From contig NZ_LSEF01000058.1 in assembly GCF_001641695.1 (NCBI RefSeq), positions 127,882-191,881 of the forward strand: DNA of 64,000 nucleotides, given 5' to 3'. Within the stretch, counting starts at the first letter, position 1; every line of letters begins with the position of its first letter. This DNA is from Bradyrhizobium neotropicale (lineage in GTDB: Bacteria > Pseudomonadota > Alphaproteobacteria > Rhizobiales > Xanthobacteraceae). Of the stretch, positions 29,117 through 35,782 are shown in pieces. Made by a program: the position numbers and the translations under genes. The notes under the pieces are model-generated. The model made no database searches, had not been told where the DNA came from, and worked only from the letters and a program-made list of their open reading frames with translations.

Positions 29117-29598
29117 TGTGGTTCTTCGAGGAGATCGCGATCGGCCATCGCCGCGAGATCGGCGCCTATACGTTCACGGCTGAGTCCATCAAGACGTTCG
29201 CGGCGAAATTCGATCCGCAGCGTTTTCACCTCGACGAGGAGGAAGGCAAGAACTCGCTGTTCGGCGGGCTTGCAGCATCCGGCTGGCATGTCGGCTCCGC
29301 CTGCATGAGCCTGCTCGTTGCCGACGGCCAGCGGCTGGCGAAAGAGGCGGCCGCGCGCGGCGAGGAGGTCGCGGTGTGGGGGCCGTCGCCGGGCTTCCGC
29401 GACCTGCGCTGGATCAAGCCGGTGCTGGCCGGCGACACCATCACCTACGCCAGTGTCATCGTCGACAAGCGTGCATCCGGATCGCGCCCCGGCTGGGGTA
29501 TCCTGACGGCCCGCACCACCGGCACCAACCAGCGCGGCGAGGAGGTCTACTCCATCACCGCCACCGCCTTCGTCCCGATGCGCGGGAAGGTCGATTAG
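29116..29598 (+). CDS. MaoC-like hotdog dehydratase, second of a pair
   Basis: 160 residues, a paralogue of the preceding protein: FFEEIAIGHRREIGAYTFTAESI, KFDPQRFHLDEEEG (Asp/His catalytic region), GLAASGWHVGSACMSLLV and DLRWIKPVLAGDTI. Both partners keep the D-x5-H type motif, so neither looks like a catalytically dead half. The substrate cannot be read; no acyl-CoA dehydrogenase or ligase lies beside it. Confidence 0.88.
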   Translation: MWFFEEIAIGHRREIGAYTFTAESIKTFAAKFDPQRFHLDEEEGKNSLFGGLAASGWHVGSACMSLLVADGQRLAKEAAARGEEVAVWGPSPGFRDLRWIKPVLAGDTITYASVIVDKRASGSRPGWGILTARTTGTNQRGEEVYSITATAFVPMRGKVD

Positions 29599-29799
29599 AC
29601 TAGTTCCAATCTGAACGCCGGAAATGAGTGGCTGACTGTTGCCCGCGCGCTATGGACGCGATTCAGGCCGGCTGCCATAAGCCTTCCCGAAGACGGGGCC
29701 GCCGGCGAAGCAGTTGGCGGAACCACCGAGTTGCTAACCAATTATGAACCTGTCGCGGTCTATTTGAACGAATAGGCAAAGGACAGGGGACGAGAGACC

Positions 29800-29946
29800 A
29801 TGGCAGACCGCGGCGCACTCAAGCTGGTCGGATTTATCTTCGCTACCGCGACGCTGGCAGTGATGCTGGTCGCCGGCATGGTGGTGAAGGGCTATGCCGA
29901 CGGTGGCTACACCCTGGAAGCCTCGACGGTCGAGGCGAGCCACTAA
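29800..29946 (+). CDS. Small single-pass membrane protein (48 aa)
   Basis: Reads MADRGALKLVGFIFAT, a hydrophobic helix to VAGMVVKGY, then a short polar tail ending TVEASH. The ATG at 29800 has GGGGACGAGAGACC upstream. Too short for most gene finders, but composition, a clear membrane segment and a ribosome site support it. It faces the next small gene tail to tail. Function unknown. Confidence 0.68.
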   Translation: MADRGALKLVGFIFATATLAVMLVAGMVVKGYADGGYTLEASTVEASH

Positions 29947-29987
29947 GCCTTCGTTAACGCTGTTCCGCCCAATTCGGCGCCTGCCGC

Positions 29988-30125
29988 TCAGCGGCTATAC
30001 ACGAACGCCAGCACCGTAATCGCGACGGCGAGCAATCCGACAAAGCGCAACATGATCGTGCCGAACTGGGTCGGCGCAGGCCGCAGCGGGATCGGGTCCG
30101 TGGTGTCGGGCCGAATGCTTTCCAT
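29988..30125 (-). CDS. Small single-pass membrane protein (45 aa)
   Basis: A 45-residue frame: polar, Pro-rich N-terminus (MESIRPDTTDPIPLRPAP), then one hydrophobic helix (IMLRFVGLLAVAITVLAFVY) and a final SR. The N-terminal proline pattern plus C-terminal helix resembles tiny tail-anchored proteins of rhizobia. No strong ribosome site is seen (ACTAGTCAC before ATG), so confidence is moderate. Confidence 0.6.
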   Translation of the reverse strand: MESIRPDTTDPIPLRPAPTQFGTIMLRFVGLLAVAITVLAFVYSR

Positions 30126-30225
30126 GTGACTAGTCCCCTGACCCGGCCGCAAAGGCTACGGGCGCTTGGCATTGGTCGCGGGGAAGGTGCGGAAAGTTCA
30201 AAGGGGATACGGCTGCAAATGCGCG

Positions 30226-30362
30226 CCCGTGTCCCGGACGCGCTGCAGCGCCATAGCGCTGCTGCGCAGAGCCGGGACCCATCACGACGCGCGTTCGTCT
30301 CCCGGCATGGGCCCCGGCTCTGCGGTGCGTCACTGCGTGCCGCACCGCGTCCGGGGCACGGG
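30226..30362. repeat. Long inverted repeat (CCCGTGTCCCGGACGCG)
   Basis: Outer arms CCCGTGTCCCGGACGCG (30226-30242) and CGCGTCCGGGGCACGGG (30346-30362) with a second pair CGCAGAGCCGGGACCCA / TGGGCCCCGGCTCTGCG inside. It occupies most of a 308-bp gap (30126-30433) in which I see no gene. Confidence 0.82.
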
Positions 30363-30371
30363 AGCTGCCCC

Positions 30372-30413
30372 CAAAAATCAAAACCGCCGCGTCCCCTCGG
30401 GAGCGCGGCGGCC
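30372..30413 (-). terminator. Intrinsic terminator of the 30434-30850 gene
   Basis: On the minus strand the sequence GCCGCCGCGCTCCC-GAGG-GGACGCGGCGG forms a strong GC stem followed by TTTTGATTTTTG. It begins about 20 nt past the stop codon. Confidence 0.8.
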
Positions 30414-30433
30414 ATGACGTGTGATGCGGACGA

Positions 30434-30850
30434 TCAGCTGTTGCGCAGGCCGTCGGCGGTGCGCTTCCACTGGGCGACGTTGTCGGAGATCATGCGGGTC
30501 GACTTCATCGCGGCCTGGCTGAGCTGGGCGTAGCCGGAGATCTCGCGCTGGACGCGCTGGCCCTCGGCATGCAGGAGATCGCGCAGGCTCTCGAGCTCGG
30601 AGATCAGGTTCTCGATCTCGGCGAGCGAGGTGCCGGCGACGCGCTGGATCAGCGAGTTGACATTGTTCACGGTGGCTTCCGCGTTGGGATCGAGCGCGGC
30701 TTCGCTGCCGGCGGCCGGCCGGCGCAGATAGGCGATGTCGTTGCGCACGAAATCGCGGATGCCGGCCTCGACTTCCGTGACGGCGGCGAGGTTGGTGTCG
30801 ACCGTCTCGGTCTCGGTGGATTCGATCTTTTCCGGGCGAGTGGCGTTCAT
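30434..30850 (-). CDS. Conserved hypothetical helical protein
   Basis: 138 residues, soluble, rich in Glu and Ala. The N-terminus is acidic (RPEKIESTETETVDTN); the rest is predicted helical with coiled-coil character (LAEIENLISELESLRDLLHAEGQRVQREISGY) and ends AQWKRTADGLRNS. No signal peptide. The ATG at 30850 has GGGGAACAACG upstream and the gene has a good terminator, so it is a real, independently expressed unit. The length and helical pattern loosely recall phasin-like proteins, but I see no decisive motif. Confidence 0.75.
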   Translation of the reverse strand: MNATRPEKIESTETETVDTNLAAVTEVEAGIRDFVRNDIAYLRRPAAGSEAALDPNAEATVNNVNSLIQRVAGTSLAEIENLISELESLRDLLHAEGQRVQREISGYAQLSQAAMKSTRMISDNVAQWKRTADGLRNS

Positions 30851-31081
30851 CGTTGTTCCCCTGTTCGCGTTGAGCGCAGCGCGAGTGTCCCCCGCACGAC
30901 GACGTCTGTGGGCTGCTGCATCAGGGCGTCCGATTTTGACCGCAACTGGGCCGAGATGCGGCAAGGGCGGACCATTCGGGGGCTTTGCCGTGGCGTATGG
31001 TTAGCAATGTCTGAAGGTTTGGTGCGGCCAGGTGAATGCGCGGCTCGGCCGGAGGTCGACTCCCGGAGAGGCGAAGAGCAT

Positions 31082-31984
31082 TCACCAGCTCTTCTTGAAG
31101 CCTGCGGTCAGGCTCTTGTTGATCGCGCCCTGGGAGGTCTCGCCGACCGAGCCGGAGACGGTGACGTTGTCGAACAGCTTTTGCTCGGCGCCGAACTTGC
31201 GCAGCCATTTGTCGTCGGTGGTCGACAGCGTCTGGCCGGCGGTGATGCTGGTGCCGGTGTCGGTGATCGTGACCTTGGCGGACTGGTCGGTCTCGTAATT
31301 GCGGGTGGTGCGCCCGGCGATGCCGGGGAGGGCCGTCGTGCCCTGCTGGTTCACGCTGTAGCCGTTCTGGAGCGTCAGCGAATAGTCGCTCGAGAGCGGC
31401 ACCGACTTGGTCAGCGAGGCGCCGAGCTTGCTCTGCTCGGAGCCGGGATCGACGCGGGCTTCCACCGCGGTCTTGTCCCAGATCGAGCCCGCGCCCGGTG
31501 CGGTCGCAGCCGCCCAGGCGCTGCCGGAGGATTGCGGCAGGTTGCCGCCATTGGCGGCCTTCTGCGCCAAGAGCTCGGACATCGTGGTCGGCTCGCTCGC
31601 CACCGTCATGTCGGCGCCGATCCGCGTGTCCCAGAACGAAGACACCGACTGCTTGACCTTGACTGCCGAGGAGCCGTTTGCGTTCAGGTTCGACGACCAG
31701 TCGAGCCCGTCCTTGGCCGCCGCCTGCGCCCGCTTCTTCGCGGCGATGATGTCGTTCAGCGTGCCGGCGTCGACCGCGAGCTGGCTCCAGTCGAGCTTGT
31801 CGACGTCGATGCCCTTGAGCACATCGGGGTCGTTGACATCAGGCGTCGCCGCGGCCTCGGTCTCGTCGTCCGGCTCCGCGGCCGCCGGCGGAATGATCTG
31901 TGCCGAGGCCGTCAGCACCGAGCCAAAAATGAACGCGGCCGCCAGCACTGGCAGCCTCCAGCCAAAACCTGTCGAGAATTCCAT
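31082..31984 (-). CDS. Exported protein of unknown function, possible outer-membrane barrel
   Basis: 300 residues with a signal peptide (LPVLAAAFIFGSVLTASAQ). The mature part has an acidic stretch (EPDDETEAAATPDVNDPDVL), the segment GIDVDKLDWSQLAVDAGTLND, then from about residue 170 alternating polar/hydrophobic strands (SLTLQNGYSVNQQG, AKVTITDTGTSITAGQTL, VTVSGSVGETSQGA) and a last Trp (KKSW). The C-terminal aromatic residue and strand pattern would fit a small outer-membrane barrel or surface beta protein, but this is inference. Transcribed on the minus strand with no obvious partner. Confidence 0.7.
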   Translation of the reverse strand: MEFSTGFGWRLPVLAAAFIFGSVLTASAQIIPPAAAEPDDETEAAATPDVNDPDVLKGIDVDKLDWSQLAVDAGTLNDIIAAKKRAQAAAKDGLDWSSNLNANGSSAVKVKQSVSSFWDTRIGADMTVASEPTTMSELLAQKAANGGNLPQSSGSAWAAATAPGAGSIWDKTAVEARVDPGSEQSKLGASLTKSVPLSSDYSLTLQNGYSVNQQGTTALPGIAGRTTRNYETDQSAKVTITDTGTSITAGQTLSTTDDKWLRKFGAEQKLFDNVTVSGSVGETSQGAINKSLTAGFKKSW

Positions 31985-32253
31985 ATTCCTGCCCGCGAGC
32001 CCCGGCGCATACTTCCACCAGCAATATAGAGCGGCTTTCCGCGAAGACCATGCGCCATTCAGTCCCGCGTCCAACATGAGGTTGTATCGTTGCAAAATTG
32101 TGGCGGCTGAGGTCAGGCCGCAAACCAACGGGCCGCGCGAAAAGCGCGCGCCCGACGACTGCTCTCACGCGACGGCATCCGGCGGGGCTGGAGGCCAGGA
32201 CATCGCGCGAAGCGCCCATCGGTCCCGAAAAGCGGGGCCCGTTGGTGTCCCCC

Positions 32254-32694
32254 TCACCCCACGCCGGTCATCTTGGGAAGATGAATGGCGCGGCCGAGTG
32301 CCTGCTCCACGAGGTCGAAGGTGTCGATCAGCACGCGCATGTTGACGAGGCGGCCCGCCCTGAACTGGGCGAACTGCGCCACCCGCAGCGAGAGCGGCTT
32401 GTCGGAATCGAGCGCGGTCAGCGAATAGCGCAGCATGGAGGCCGCGGAATCCACACCCAGCATGATGTTCTCGCGGTCGAAGCGGCGGACATGGAAGTTG
32501 TCGGCGAGCTGGCGGATGACGTCGAGCACCGCCTGCTTGCCCTGGCGTGCGCCGAGGAACGGAAACATGTCGATCGGGCCATAGAGCGCCCAGTCGACGT
32601 CCTCGTCGATCAGGGCCTCGATATCCTCGAAATGCCGGTCGTTGATCGCGCGATGCAACGCGCGCGAGAAACGCCAGAGGCTGTGCTCTGTCAT
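32254..32694 (-). CDS. NTF2-like (SnoaL-type) protein A
   Basis: 146 residues of the NTF2/SnoaL superfamily: helical SRALHRAINDRHFEDIEALIDEDVDWALYGP, then GARQGKQAVLDVIRQLADNF and beta strands ending GRLVNMRVLIDTFDLVEQALG. Such proteins are either small enzymes (isomerase, cyclase) or binding proteins; no catalytic Asp/His set could be assigned safely. ATG 32694 is followed by TEHSLWRF; the frame upstream to 32772 is not family-like. A distant paralogue lies 267 bp further up on the same strand. Confidence 0.8.
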   Translation of the reverse strand: MTEHSLWRFSRALHRAINDRHFEDIEALIDEDVDWALYGPIDMFPFLGARQGKQAVLDVIRQLADNFHVRRFDRENIMLGVDSAASMLRYSLTALDSDKPLSLRVAQFAQFRAGRLVNMRVLIDTFDLVEQALGRAIHLPKMTGVG

Positions 32695-32960
32695 TTTGGG
32701 GAGTCCTGAAACTGGCTTGCAAGAAAACGGAAAACGACCCCATGCACAGCAATGTGCCGCGGGGCTGCTCAACTCATTCGTGTACGAACAAATACGGAAT
32801 TTCGGCCAAAACGCAATTCACGTTTTCGCAATGCACAATTGAGATCGCTTTGTGAGATTTGCAATAGAACCCCGTAATTCTACTTGTCGCGCCGCCGCAC
32901 CGGCTCCGGCTCTCGCGATCGTGTGGGCCCCGCGGGGAGCGGGGAGGGAGGATCAACGGC

Positions 32961-33407
32961 TCACTCCGCCCTCTCGCCTAGGATCAGGGGGCCGATCTCG
33001 CGCTCGAGCACCTGCTGCACCAGATCGTAGGAATCGATGATCTCGCGGATCTCGGTCACCAGCCCGTTGCGCAAGCTGTAGAACACGGCCATGTCGAACT
33101 GCACGATGCGGCCGTTGCTGCGCTTCTTGAAGTAGGCGTGCATGTAGGTCGCGACCGCGTCGGCCTCGGCGACGACGTGCGGCGTCTTGTAGCGAACTTC
33201 CGAATAGCGCGACCAGACGGTCTGCCAGAGCGCACGCAATTCGGTCTTGCCGTGGCGCGGCACCATGTGCGGCAGCACGTCAATCGGCGCGTGGGTGAGG
33301 AAGTCGACGTCGTCGGTGCAGCACGCAAGCGCCGCGTCGAGATCGCCGCGCGCGAAACTGTCGAGCAGATGGAGCACGCGCTGCCTGCTCAAGGATTCAA
33401 CCGTCAT
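32961..33407 (-). CDS. NTF2-like (SnoaL-type) protein B
   Basis: 148 residues, same fold as the gene at 32254: RVLHLLDSFARGDLDAALACCTDDVDFLTHAPIDVLP, then GKTELRALWQTV, DAVATYMHAYFKKRSNGRIVQFDMAVFYSL and ...REIIDSYDLVQQVLEREIG. The shared layout (PIDMFPFLG versus PIDVLPHMV; IDTFDLVEQAL versus IDSYDLVQQVL) shows that the two neighbours are paralogues. Together they may handle related small ligands; the substrate is unknown. Confidence 0.8.
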   Translation of the reverse strand: MTVESLSRQRVLHLLDSFARGDLDAALACCTDDVDFLTHAPIDVLPHMVPRHGKTELRALWQTVWSRYSEVRYKTPHVVAEADAVATYMHAYFKKRSNGRIVQFDMAVFYSLRNGLVTEIREIIDSYDLVQQVLEREIGPLILGERAE

Positions 33408-33642
33408 GCTGCGCCCGCCTTCATCGGCCGTCGATCGCAAACGCTATCGCGCGACCTGCTCGCCCATCAATCCGCAAAACCACAGGAGTGATTGCAGACC
33501 TTATGACGCGCAGACGCAATGCCAGGTTCATGGGATGCAATTAAGGGTTGTGAGCACGGTTGTGTGCACGAATTCGGGCAGACGCGTTGTCCCGCGATGG
33601 CGTCTTGCGCTGAGCGTTGGCGCTGCTTGCCGTGTCTCTCAC

Positions 33643-33850
33643 TCCCTCTCCCCGTCCTTACGGGGAGAGGGTGGGGTGAGGGGCTGCGTCCGCGAGTTCG
33701 ATTTCATTGGCATGCACGGCTCTAGAACGAGTCGGACAGACTTCCGATTTTGCTAGCATATCGCCTCGCCCCTCACCCGGATCGCACTGGACGATGCTTC
33801 GCATCGCCAGCCGCGATCCGACCTCTCCCGCCAAAGAGCGGGGAGAGGTT
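33643..33850. repeat. Type D repeats in a 513-bp gap
   Basis: The 33408-33920 gap contains CTCTCCCCGTCCTTACGGGGAGAG (about 33648-33670) and a second unit CCCCTCACCCGGATCGCAC ... GCGATCCGACCTCTCCCG ... GGGGAGAGG (about 33768-33850). These palindromes recur at 11.1, 40.5, 46.5, 47.0, 56.1 and 61.0 kb. I see no gene in the rest of the gap. Confidence 0.75.
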
Positions 33851-33920
33851 TGAGGCAGCACACGGAACTCGGCGACACCTGCGCTCGTTGAGACACCGAC
33901 ACCGAAATCCGGAGACAGCC

Positions 33921-34157
33921 ATGAAATCCCCGCTTGTCGCCTGCGCTGCCGCGCTTCTGATGCTCACCGCCACGTCCGCGGCCAACGCCAAGGGCTGCAT
34001 CAAGGGCGCCGTCGTCGGTGGCGTTGCCGGCCATTATGCCGGCCATCACGGCATGCTGGGCGCCGCCGCCGGCTGCCTCTACGGCCGCCATCACGCCAAG
34101 CAGCAGGAGAGGCAGCAGCAACAGAGCAACCAGACCAACGGGCAGGGCAAGCTGTAA
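33921..34157 (+). CDS. Small exported glycine-zipper-like protein
   Basis: 78 residues: signal peptide ([19 protein letters not shown]), then [32 protein letters not shown], a Gly-rich amphipathic stretch with two Cys and several His, and a Gln/Lys-rich tail ([16 protein letters not shown]). The spaced glycines ([13 protein letters not shown]) are like glycine-zipper membrane peptides. ATG 33921 has GGAGACAGCC just before it. The His/Cys pattern might bind metal; not demonstrated. Unassigned family. Confidence 0.75.
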   Translation: MKSPLVACAAALLMLTATSAANAKGCIKGAVVGGVAGHYAGHHGMLGAAAGCLYGRHHAKQQERQQQQSNQTNGQGKL

Positions 34158-34189
34158 GGCCGCGGAAGCCACGCCGCACATTCCCTCGT

Positions 34190-34228
34190 CATTCCGGGGC
34201 GCGTGCCAGCGCGAGCCCGGAATCCATG
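34190..34228. repeat. Type E repeat copy 1 (TCATTCCGGGGCG)
   Basis: TCATTCCGGGGCGCGTGCCA ... GCGAGCCCGGAATCCATGA, a near-perfect stem. The second copy is at 34605-34646. Confidence 0.75.
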
Positions 34229-34589
34229 ACCCCGGCGATCGGCCGGTTCGTGCGCATCTTCCCGCACGCGCCGCATCGTGATAGCGAGACGCCGCGGCAA
34301 CGGCCCGCGCTTCCCAACCGATGGAGGGCGTCATGCGCAAACAACGCGATCTCGAAAACCTCCCCAGCTTTCAGCATCACGCGTAAGCGGCGGAATTCTT
34401 TCCCCTCGGAAACACACGTCAAGCGGGGCACGCGCGTCGTCCATGGCGACGTCGAGCTGACCGAAAGGCTCGGCCGCAACGACCTCTGCCCCTGCGGCTC
34501 CGGACGCAGGTTTCAAAGCCTGCTGCATGACGTCCGGGGCCTATGACGGCTCCAACCGCAGCTACTACTTTCAGGGACTAGCCGCTTGA
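34226..34589 (+). pseudogene. Frameshifted SEC-C motif gene relic
   Basis: The stretch [17 protein letters not shown] then [15 protein letters not shown] is the start of a SEC-C zinc-binding motif. The expected ending F-K-x-C-C is absent in this frame (it reads FQSLLHDV and stops at 34546) but is present in another frame as [13 protein letters not shown], open to a stop ending 34589. One base is therefore gained or lost around 34511-34518. Upstream coding is also unclear, with no credible start. It is best read as a decayed gene next to the DpnI-like gene; SEC-C proteins are usually tied to protein export or zinc-dependent binding. Confidence 0.7.
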
Positions 34590-34604
34590 GATGCGGCAAC
34601 CTCA

Positions 34605-34646
34605 CGTCATTCCGGGGCGCCGCGAAGCGGCGAGCCCGGAATCCAT
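34605..34646. repeat. Type E repeat copy 2 (TCATTCCGGGGCG)
   Basis: CGTCATTCCGGGGCGCCGCG ... GCGAGCCCGGAATCCATCACG, an inverted pair. With copy 1 it brackets the SEC-C relic. Confidence 0.75.
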
Positions 34647-34682
34647 CACGTCGAAGGACCTGGTGGCTTAGACAGCTATCCG

Positions 34683-34964
34683 TCAATCTGGCTGATGTGA
34701 GCGCAGGAACTCCTTCGCCGCATCCCGCGTCGAAAAGCGACCAAGCTCCTGGTAGTCGGGATCGTCCTCCGCCTCCTCAGGCGAGCGCAGTACAACGAAT
34801 TTTCCGGCTTCCTCTACGATGAGCTCCGTCAAATCTTCGCTGTTGAACGGCGACATGTTGCGGAAGCCGCAATGCGGACATTCGTCGTCGCAAGTGCACG
34901 ACCATTCATCGGTCCACATCCTCCTGCAACGATCGCAGCGATAGAAGTTCAGGAACCAGGCCAT
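34683..34964 (-). CDS. Zinc-ribbon protein downstream of the DpnI-like gene
   Basis: 93 residues. The N-terminal half holds Cys pairs: FYRCDRCRRMW, then WSCTCDDECPHCGF, giving seven cysteines of which two CxxC pairs could form a zinc ribbon. The C-terminal half is acidic (EEAGKFVVLRSPEEAEDDPDYQELG) and ends in a helix (TRDAAKEFLRSHQPD). The ATG at 34964 lies 8 bp after the DpnI-like stop with an AGGTTCGTC upstream, so the two are almost certainly co-transcribed. Homologues with the same DEWSCTCDDECP block are, as far as I recall, found as stand-alone hypotheticals, so a functional link with the nuclease is only a hypothesis. Confidence 0.8.
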   Translation of the reverse strand: MAWFLNFYRCDRCRRMWTDEWSCTCDDECPHCGFRNMSPFNSEDLTELIVEEAGKFVVLRSPEEAEDDPDYQELGRFSTRDAAKEFLRSHQPD

Positions 34965-34972
34965 GACGAACC

Positions 34973-35740
34973 TCACGATCTCAAGCGATAGTTGCCGCGA
35001 GACAGGAACTCGATGAACCCTCGATCGCGCAAATACTGGAGCTGCTGGCGAATCTTCGGCCTGACGTTCTGATTGCCGGGATAAAGTTCGCCGAGCTGCC
35101 GTTCGAAGCCGTAGACCTCTTCGAGCGTGAATTCGCGCTTGCCTAGCGACTCCACGCATTTCATCACGTCAAGCAGCCAGCCGCGGGCCTCCAGTGACTG
35201 GCTTCGGAGGAAGAGCGTCTTCTGCCATTCCTCAAGAACCAGCTCCTTTGGCCGGATCACGCCGTTCTGAACAATGTGGATTTTGCCGGCTTCAGGCACC
35301 TTGCTCAGTAGAATGTTCGATCCGACCCAGCCGGCGCGTCGCGCCGTCGCCGCGAGGGGCTTTCGCTGCTGAATGATTTCAGGAACGAAGAAGTGCTTTG
35401 GTACTATGAAGAGATTTACGACCGCCAGTGAGGTGCGGTCGTAGTTCATTAGCAGGAGGTTCGGATTGTTACTGGCAGCGAGCCGTTCGCACTTTGTTTT
35501 GTAGGCCCCGTCTGACACGCTCGGGCCGAACTTTCCCCGCTGGCTCTTGAGCTCGAATTCTTCTTTGCAAGATGCGCAGAGAAAGTCAGCAACGGGGCTG
35601 TTGTTGGGGAATTGCGGCATCTTAGCGCTGCCGCAGTGCGGACAATAGGCCCACGCCTTAACCCAGGCCTCGGTCCACGCACGGGCACTTTGTGAACCGC
35701 TGGTGTACGAGGACTGGGTTTCTTCGAAGCCGAGTTTCAT
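34973..35740 (-). CDS. DpnI-family methyl-directed restriction endonuclease
   Basis: A 255-residue DpnI homologue over its whole length. DpnI cuts GATC only when the A is N6-methylated. The zinc ribbon is YCPHCG (C33, C36) and CASC (C55, C58); the PD-(D/E)xK nuclease residues are D52 (PVADF), E63 and K65 (EEFELKS). The central KPLAATARRAGWVGSNILLSKVP and the C-terminal winged helix (EFTLEEVYGFERQL ... RPKIRQQLQYLRDRGFIEF), which in DpnI also reads methylated DNA, are conserved. Catalysis therefore looks intact. Local GC is low (35401-35460 is 50%, counted), suggesting acquisition by transfer. It is divergent from nothing: uvrB lies 42 bp upstream on the same strand, ending at 35783. Confidence 0.94.
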   Translation of the reverse strand: MKLGFEETQSSYTSGSQSARAWTEAWVKAWAYCPHCGSAKMPQFPNNSPVADFLCASCKEEFELKSQRGKFGPSVSDGAYKTKCERLAASNNPNLLLMNYDRTSLAVVNLFIVPKHFFVPEIIQQRKPLAATARRAGWVGSNILLSKVPEAGKIHIVQNGVIRPKELVLEEWQKTLFLRSQSLEARGWLLDVMKCVESLGKREFTLEEVYGFERQLGELYPGNQNVRPKIRQQLQYLRDRGFIEFLSRGNYRLRS

Positions 35741-35782
35741 AAGGCAAACCTAACGGAACCCGGTGGGATTGCTAGCGCCAGC

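Noticed and set aside
34973-35740. Interpreting the DpnI-like gene as part of a standard restriction-modification pair
   Set aside because: No methyltransferase motif (DPPY or similar) occurs in the neighbouring genes, and DpnI-type enzymes need methylated targets, so a protective methylase would be counterproductive.
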